Assembly: GCF_003586285.1 (NCBI RefSeq)
Contig: NZ_QUBR01000001.1
Location: forward strand, 930,001 to 994,000
Length of the DNA stretch: 64,000 nt
Direction of reading: 5' to 3'
DNA from: Aeromicrobium endophyticum
Lineage (GTDB): Bacteria > Actinomycetota > Actinomycetes > Propionibacteriales > Nocardioidaceae
Shown piece after piece: positions 59,070 through 64,000 of the stretch. A model generated the notes under the pieces. The model did not search any database. It was not told the origin of the DNA and saw nothing but the letters and a program-made list of their open reading frames with translations. A program made the translations under genes and the position numbers. Position 1 is the first letter of the stretch. Each line of letters opens with the position of its first letter.

Positions 59070-60502
59070 CCGCGACAGACCTGTTCATCGACAACGAGTG
59101 GCTCCCCGGCGCCAACGGCACGTTCGACGTCGTCGACCCCGCGACCGGCGAGACGATCCGCGCCGTCTCCGACGGCAGCGAGGCCGATGCGACCGCGGCC
59201 GTCGACGCCGCCGCCAAGGCGCTGAAGACCTGGCGCCACCTGCCCCCGCGCGAGCGCAGCGAGATCCTGCGCCGCACGTTCGAGCTGATGATCCGCGACC
59301 GCGACGAGCTGGGTGAGCTGATCGCCGCCGAGAACGGCAAGTCGCTGACCGACGCGAAGGGCGAGGTGACGTACTCGGCCGAGTTCTTCCGCTGGTTCGC
59401 CGAGGAGGGCGTCCGCATGGGCGGCGACTACGGCGTCGCGCCCGCCGGCGGCACCCGCACCCTCGTGACCCACCACCCGGTCGGCGTCGCGGCGCTCATC
59501 ACGCCGTGGAACTTCCCGGCGGCCATGGCCACCCGCAAGATCGCGCCCGCGCTCGCCGCGGGATGCACCGTCGTGCTGAAGCCGGCGTCCGAGACGCCGC
59601 TGACCGCCTTCGCGATCGCCCGCCTCATGGTCGAGGCGGGTCTGCCCGCGGGCGTCGTCAACATCGTCCCGTCGTCGTCGGCCGGCAAGGTCGTCACGAC
59701 GTGGCTGGAGGACCCCCGCGTCCGCAAGGTCTCGTTCACGGGCTCGACCGGCATCGGCTCGGTGCTGCTCAAGCAGGCCGCCGACCGCATCGTCAACTCG
59801 TCGATGGAGCTCGGCGGCAACGCCCCGCTCATCGTCACCGACGACGCCGATCTCGACGCCGCGGTCGAGGGCACCATGATCGCGAAGTTCCGTGGCGGAG
59901 GTCAGGCCTGCACCGCCGCCAACCGGCTGTACGTCCACGCCGACGTGGCCGAGGAGTTCGCCCGCAAGCTCGGCGAGAAGGTCGCCTCGCTGAAGGTCGG
60001 CCCGGCCGCGGACGGCTCCGACATCGGTCCGCTCATCAACGCCAAGGCCGTCGACAAGACGAACGCCCTGCTCGCCGGGGCGATCGAGGCCGGCGCCCGC
60101 GTGACGCACGAGGCGTCCGTGCCGTCCGACAGCAAGGGCTACTGGTTCCCGCCGACGGTGCTCGTCGACGTGCCGGCCGATGCCGAGATCGTGCACGAGG
60201 AGATCTTCGGCCCGATCGCGCCGATCGTCACCTGGACGACCGACGACGAGGTGATCGGCTACGCCAACGACACCGAGATGGGCCTGGCCGCGTACGTCTA
60301 CGCCGGCGAGCTGCAGCGTGGCATCCGCCTCGGCGAGGCCATCGAGGCGGGCATGGTCGGCGTCAACCGCGGGCTGGTCTCCGACCCCGCCGCACCGTTC
60401 GGCGGCATGAAGCAGAGCGGCATCGGTCGTGAGGGCGCCCGCATGGGTCTCGAGGAGTTCCAGGAGACCCAGTACCTCAGCATCGCCTGGCCCGAGGACT
60501 GA
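59066..60502 (+). CDS. gabD: Succinate-semialdehyde dehydrogenase
   Basis: The 478-residue aldehyde dehydrogenase has ITPWNFPAAMATRKIAPALAAGCTVVLKPASETPLTA, SFTGSTGIGSVLLKQAADR, MELGGNAPLIV with the general-base Glu, and RGGGQACTAANRLYV with the nucleophilic Cys. It oxidises succinate semialdehyde to succinate with NAD(P). It is translationally coupled to gabT. The sequence follows GabD (NAD(P)-dependent) rather than betaine-aldehyde-type enzymes. The C-terminal FGGMKQSGIGREGARMGLEEFQETQYL is also family-typical. Confidence 0.93.
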   Translation: MTATDLFIDNEWLPGANGTFDVVDPATGETIRAVSDGSEADATAAVDAAAKALKTWRHLPPRERSEILRRTFELMIRDRDELGELIAAENGKSLTDAKGEVTYSAEFFRWFAEEGVRMGGDYGVAPAGGTRTLVTHHPVGVAALITPWNFPAAMATRKIAPALAAGCTVVLKPASETPLTAFAIARLMVEAGLPAGVVNIVPSSSAGKVVTTWLEDPRVRKVSFTGSTGIGSVLLKQAADRIVNSSMELGGNAPLIVTDDADLDAAVEGTMIAKFRGGGQACTAANRLYVHADVAEEFARKLGEKVASLKVGPAADGSDIGPLINAKAVDKTNALLAGAIEAGARVTHEASVPSDSKGYWFPPTVLVDVPADAEIVHEEIFGPIAPIVTWTTDDEVIGYANDTEMGLAAYVYAGELQRGIRLGEAIEAGMVGVNRGLVSDPAAPFGGMKQSGIGREGARMGLEEFQETQYLSIAWPED

Positions 60503-60699
60503 ACGCGCGCAGCGAGAGGGCGGCCGTGAGCGCCGTGCGGCGAAGCCGCCCATCGCGAGGCGTGCGGCTGATCCGGCGCGGGTGCAGACACGCACCCGCG
60601 CTTGATTTCTCACCAGCGCCTCGTTGAACGGCGGCTTCGCCGCGAACCACTCACGCTCCGCTGGCGGCCGACTGACGCTCGCTCGCGGAGCGAGCTCGG
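60503..60699. other. Convergent intergenic region with short palindromes
   Basis: The 197 bases between gabD and the convergent aldehyde dehydrogenase gene contain GAGCGA/TCGCTC-type palindromic pieces (CGCTCGCTCGCGGAGCGAG near 60677-60695 and a GCGAAGCCGCC segment near 60540). These resemble the small repeats common in actinobacterial intergenic DNA and may help end both transcripts. No gene was found. Confidence 0.5.
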
Positions 60700-62052
60700 T
60701 CAGTCGGCGATGTAGAACATGCGCTTGTTGACGAACTCGTCCATGCCCAGGGGGCCGAGCTCGCGGCCGAAGCCCGAGCGCTTGACGCCGCCGAACGGGA
60801 TCTCGGCACCTTCGCCCGCCGTGGTGTTGACGTTGGCCATGCCGACCTCGAGACGCTCGGCCAGCGAGCGCGCCCTCTTCTCGTCGACCGCGAACACCGA
60901 GCCGCCGAGACCGTAGGTCGTGTCGTTGGCCAGCTCGAGCGCCTCGTCGTCCGATCCGACGGAGTAGACCACCGCGACCGGGCCGAACAGCTCTTCGGAG
61001 TACGCCCGCATGTCCTTGGTGATGCCCGTGAGCACGGCCGGCGTGTAGTGCGCGTCGGGCCCGTCGCTCAGCACGCCGCCGGCGTGCAGGGTCGCACCCT
61101 TGGAGACGGCGTCCTGGACCTGCTCGTGCAGGGTCTCGGCGGCCTTGCGCGACGACAGCGGCGAGAACGCGTCGAGGGCGAGGGCCTTGTCGGTCAGCTT
61201 GCCCACGAAGTCGTCGAACAGGTCGTCCATGACGATCATGCGCTTGTTGGAGTTGCAGGCCTGCCCCGTGTTGTACATGCGGTAGTCCCACGCGGCATCG
61301 GCGACCGCGTCGAGGTCCTCGGTGTCGAGCACGACCATGGGGTCCGAGCCGCCGAGCTCGAGCACGCACTTCTTGAGGTTCTTGCCCGCCAGGGCCGCGA
61401 CCACGGCGCCCGCGCGTTCCGAGCCGGTCAGCGACACCCCGGCCACCCGCGGGTCGGCGATGATCGTCTCGACCTGGTCGAAGGTCGCGAACATGTTGAC
61501 GTAGGCGCCCTTCGGCAGCCCGGCGTCGTCCATGATCTTCTGCACCGCCAGCGCCGACCGCGGCACCGACTCGGCGTGCTTGAGGATGATCGTGTTGCCC
61601 AGCATCAGGTTGGGCGCCGCGAAGCGGGCGATCTGGTAGAACGGGAAGTTCCAGGGCATGACGCCCAGCAGCGGGCCCACCGGCAGCTTCTGCACGACGG
61701 CGCGGCCGCCCGTGATGCCCTTGATCTCCTGGTCGGCGGCCAGGGTCGGGCCCTCGTCGGCGAAGTAGTCGAAGATCGCCTGGCAGAACTCGGCCTCCTC
61801 GACGCCCTCGGACGCCGGCTTGCCCATCTCGGTCGTCGCGATGGCCGCCAGCTCGTCGGCCCGCTCGGCGAACAGCGCCGCGACCCGCTTGACCACCACG
61901 GCCCGCTCGGCGATCGGCACGTCCTTCCACGCCGTGTAGGCCGAGTGCGCCGACGTCAGCGCCGACTCGATCTCGGCGTCGGTGGCGTGGTCGAAGGTCT
62001 CGACGACGTCTCCGGTCGACGGATCGGTCACCTGGTAGGTGGGACTGGTCAT
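60700..62052 (-). CDS. NADP-dependent succinate-semialdehyde dehydrogenase-type aldehyde dehydrogenase
   Basis: The 450-residue enzyme has VGPLLGVMPWNFPFYQIARFAAPNLMLGN, SLTGSERAGAVVAALAGKNLKKCVLELGGSDPMVVL with the catalytic Glu, and YNTGQACNSNKRMIVMDDL with the nucleophilic Cys. The pattern matches the shorter SSADH subfamily (GabD2-like, about 450 residues), distinct from the 478-residue gabD product. A second aldehyde dehydrogenase facing gabT-gabD may serve a different semialdehyde or use NADP. The ATG at 62052 is chosen. It has no coupled partner. Confidence 0.88.
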   Translation of the reverse strand: MTSPTYQVTDPSTGDVVETFDHATDAEIESALTSAHSAYTAWKDVPIAERAVVVKRVAALFAERADELAAIATTEMGKPASEGVEEAEFCQAIFDYFADEGPTLAADQEIKGITGGRAVVQKLPVGPLLGVMPWNFPFYQIARFAAPNLMLGNTIILKHAESVPRSALAVQKIMDDAGLPKGAYVNMFATFDQVETIIADPRVAGVSLTGSERAGAVVAALAGKNLKKCVLELGGSDPMVVLDTEDLDAVADAAWDYRMYNTGQACNSNKRMIVMDDLFDDFVGKLTDKALALDAFSPLSSRKAAETLHEQVQDAVSKGATLHAGGVLSDGPDAHYTPAVLTGITKDMRAYSEELFGPVAVVYSVGSDDEALELANDTTYGLGGSVFAVDEKRARSLAERLEVGMANVNTTAGEGAEIPFGGVKRSGFGRELGPLGMDEFVNKRMFYIAD

Positions 62053-62102
62053 GGGCGCTCCTTCGGAGAGGTGGGGATCACGCTGCCGGGATGAGCCCGA
62101 CG

Positions 62103-62726
62103 TTACCGCCTGGCCGGGCGAGAACGACTGATACGGGCGTAGAACACTGAGAGCGCGACGAATCCTGCCGTCATCACCAGACAGATCGACGAAACCGTGA
62201 GCCAGCCGAGGTCGGCGACGTCGAGGAAGCCGTACGGCACCGGCGCGGTCGTGGTGGGCGTCAGCGCGTAGACCGGATCGGCCACCTCGGCCCGCACCAG
62301 CGTGTAGGCCAGCCACGCGACGGGAAAGGCCAGCGACCACAGGGCCGTCCGCTCGAGACGCGTGCGCGGCCGCAGGGCGACGAAGCCGATCACCGTCATC
62401 ACGGGCACGACGTAGTGGAAGATCTTGTCGTACCACCACTCCGCACCCTCGAATTCCGCGTTGCCGGCCAGCAGCGTCGCGTAGACCACGCCGGTCACGG
62501 TGATCGCGGTGAGGCTGCCGAGCCGCAGGATGCCGAAGGCCGTGCCGCCTCGGTCCGGCCTCAGCACCAGCAGCACCGACGCGACCAGCACGAGGATGTT
62601 CGACTCGATCGTGAAGTAGCTGAAGAAGTTGACGAGCGAGCGGCCGTCGTCGACCGTGATCGCCGTCTGGCCGACCAGCGCGATCGCGACGAGCAGCGCG
62701 ATGAGTCCGTGCCAGGTGCGGGTCAC
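62103..62726 (-). CDS. Pr6Pr-type membrane protein
   Basis: The 207-residue protein has six hydrophobic segments ([60 protein letters not shown], and three more) and the family motif [10 protein letters not shown] near residue 35. It matches the Pr6Pr family of actinobacterial integral membrane proteins, whose function is not established. The start is GTG 62726, since the nearby ATG is out of frame. It follows the scramblase-like gene by 35 bases in the same direction. Confidence 0.82.
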   Translation of the reverse strand: MTRTWHGLIALLVAIALVGQTAITVDDGRSLVNFFSYFTIESNILVLVASVLLVLRPDRGGTAFGILRLGSLTAITVTGVVYATLLAGNAEFEGAEWWYDKIFHYVVPVMTVIGFVALRPRTRLERTALWSLAFPVAWLAYTLVRAEVADPVYALTPTTTAPVPYGFLDVADLGWLTVSSICLVMTAGFVALSVFYARISRSRPARR

Positions 62727-62761
62727 GCATCGACGATAGTCGTCACCGGGTCGGCGCGCGA

Positions 62762-63334
62762 TCAGTCGCGCTGCAAAAGGGTGACGCCCGACCCCACGGC
62801 CGCTGCCAGCCGCCAGTCGAGCCGGCGACCGTCGGGCAGGCCCCAGAGGGCCAGGTCGTACTCGCGGCGCAGCACCCATCGGCGGGCGGTCGAGAGCACG
62901 ACGTGCCCGTCGCCGGTCGCGAAGTCGAACCGGAGCGGAGGATCGTCCGAGAACCGCCGCACGAGCGCCCAGAGGCGACTGCGCTCGCGTCCGACGGCCG
63001 TGATGCCGTCGGCGGTCTCGAGGTGCCAGGTCGAGCGACCGAAGGACGCCTTCACGTCCTTGCGGAACGAGCCGAGCACGACTCCCCGGTCGTCCGTGAC
63101 CGCGTACGTGCCCCACGTGTCCCAGACGTGGTCGCTGGCGAAGGCGAAGAGCGGCCGGTTGTGCTCGACGTCGGTGTGGAACACCAGCGTCAACCGGGCG
63201 CGGTCGAGCGACTGCTTCGCCGAGGCGATGACACCCCCGACGGAGCCGTCGGCACGGATCTCGCACAGCTCGTGGACCGTGCCCCGCCAGTGGCGGCGAT
63301 CGCGGAGCAGCATCCGCAGGTCAGGACGGTTCAC
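62762..63334 (-). CDS. Scramblase/LURP-one-like fold protein
   Basis: The predicted 190-residue protein has repeated short beta-segments ([66 protein letters not shown]) resembling the beta-barrel fold of scramblase/LURP-one-related proteins. No membrane segment or signal is seen. The start is taken as GTG 63334. The assignment rests on fold-like repeats, so alternatives remain. It precedes the Pr6Pr membrane gene and diverges from the beta-helix acetyltransferase. Confidence 0.6.
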   Translation of the reverse strand: MNRPDLRMLLRDRRHWRGTVHELCEIRADGSVGGVIASAKQSLDRARLTLVFHTDVEHNRPLFAFASDHVWDTWGTYAVTDDRGVVLGSFRKDVKASFGRSTWHLETADGITAVGRERSRLWALVRRFSDDPPLRFDFATGDGHVVLSTARRWVLRREYDLALWGLPDGRRLDWRLAAAVGSGVTLLQRD

Positions 63335-63382
63335 GCGCCCATGATGGCAGTCGATAGCCTGAGGTCCGCCCCGAGGAGGAAC

Positions 63383-64000
63383 GTGTCCGAGCACATCCGT
63401 GGAGACCATCACGTCCGACGCGTCGGCTCGTCGCGCCTACTCGTCGAGCCCCCCGTCCGCGTGCTCGGCGACCTGTTGCTGCGCTCCGACACCCGGGTCG
63501 GCTGCTTCACCGAGTTCGGCCAGCACGTCGAGGTGCAGGCCGCCGACATCGGCCGCTACAGCGAGATCGGCAACAACTCGACGATCGGCGCCACGGGCCA
63601 CCCGTTGACGTGGATGGGCGTCTCGGCGTTCCAGTACAAGGCGGCCACGTGGGGCTGGCACCCCGCGGCCGCCGAGGCCGAGGTGATCGACCCTGAGGCC
63701 GGTGGACGCCAGTCGTTCCGCAGCGTCGGCCCCGACCGCGCCTGGATCGGCAACGACGTCTGGCTCGGCGCCGGCGTCGTCGTGCTGCGGGGCGTCACGA
63801 TCGGCGACGGCTGCATCGTGGCGGCCAACGCCGTCGTCACCAAGGACCTCCCGCCCTACACGATCTGCGGCGGCCTGCCCGCCAAGGTCATCAAGAAGCG
63901 CCTGCCCGACGACGTCCGCGACGCACTGGTCGCGCTGCAGTGGTGGCGTCACTCGCCCAACCAGCTCGCCGGCATCCCCTTCGACGACCCAGCGGCGGCC
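63383..64000 (+). CDS. Left-handed beta-helix acetyltransferase (partial)
   Basis: From GTG 63383 (GAGGAGGAAC upstream) the frame is open to the right edge, giving at least 206 residues. It contains hexapeptide repeats: [70 protein letters not shown]. The last segment is the hallmark of xenobiotic/CatB-like and sugar O-acetyltransferases, with the catalytic His in ATGHPL. It transfers an acetyl group to a sugar or antibiotic-like acceptor. The C-terminus is cut by the window edge. Confidence 0.85.
   Translation, partial: MSEHIRGDHHVRRVGSSRLLVEPPVRVLGDLLLRSDTRVGCFTEFGQHVEVQAADIGRYSEIGNNSTIGATGHPLTWMGVSAFQYKAATWGWHPAAAEAEVIDPEAGGRQSFRSVGPDRAWIGNDVWLGAGVVVLRGVTIGDGCIVAANAVVTKDLPPYTICGGLPAKVIKKRLPDDVRDALVALQWWRHSPNQLAGIPFDDPAAA

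Noticed and set aside
58685..61930. Minus-strand frame of more than 1000 codons across gabT, gabD and the next gene
   Set aside because: It is antisense to gabT and gabD and frameshifted relative to the aldehyde dehydrogenase. High GC keeps stop codons rare. No family motif appears.
1..64000. CRISPR array, prophage, transposase or integrase
   Set aside because: No regular repeat-spacer pattern, phage structural motif or DDE/tyrosine recombinase motif was found in any frame I read.

Overview
The window is high-GC DNA with short intergenic gaps, many 4-base ATGA/GTGA start-stop overlaps, GTG starts and families typical of Actinomycetota: mycofactocin-type SDRs, a CE1758/CE1759-type flavin pair, a TadA-associated protein and DUF3817. 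I infer a soil-type actinobacterium, probably Nocardioidaceae-like (Aeromicrobium or Nocardioides). No taxonomic search was possible. No rRNA, phage, transposase, CRISPR array or replication origin was seen.

Region 1 (1-12.6 kb) is catabolic. It holds a branched-chain-amino-acid-type ABC system (lipoprotein plus fused LivH-LivM permease) divergent from a PucR regulator, a hydrolase coupled to an FMN-dependent 2-hydroxy-acid oxidase, two SDRs with a TetR regulator and a palindromic operator, and a pcaF-pcaI-pcaJ-IclR operon for the last steps of the beta-ketoadipate pathway.

Region 2 (12.6-32 kb) is an accessory catabolic island and the most interesting part. A gene graveyard (remnants of an NTF2-like gene and a branched-chain 2-oxoacid dehydrogenase E2) leads into a set of genes that share a palindromic operator (core TGAGCGCTCA) at six intergenic loci. 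A TetR gene (21508-22161) sits beside two of the sites and is the likely repressor. The set includes an 8.5-kb operon (sugar-type binding protein, fused ATPase-permease, second permease, mycofactocin-type SDR, VOC protein, two acyl-CoA dehydrogenases), a second VOC and SDR pair with an esterase, an acyl-CoA ligase, more SDRs, and a deletion scar where a truncated SDR meets a truncated binding-protein gene. Together they read as uptake, ester cleavage, alcohol oxidation, CoA activation and dehydrogenation of an unidentified substrate.

Region 3 (32-43.4 kb) mixes a TetR/SDR pair with its own operator, an EthD-like protein, tRNA-Ser(CGA), a P-loop kinase, flavin enzymes, an acetyltransferase, tadA with its partner, and upp. 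Large hairpins separate several of these units.

Region 4 (43.4-64 kb) is mostly housekeeping: pntAB, a Tat-exported phosphoesterase coupled to a 1580-residue secreted multidomain protein, a short M20 peptidase-like protein, menB, an ACT-domain protein, gabT-gabD, a second aldehyde dehydrogenase, small membrane proteins, and a left-handed beta-helix acetyltransferase cut by the right edge.
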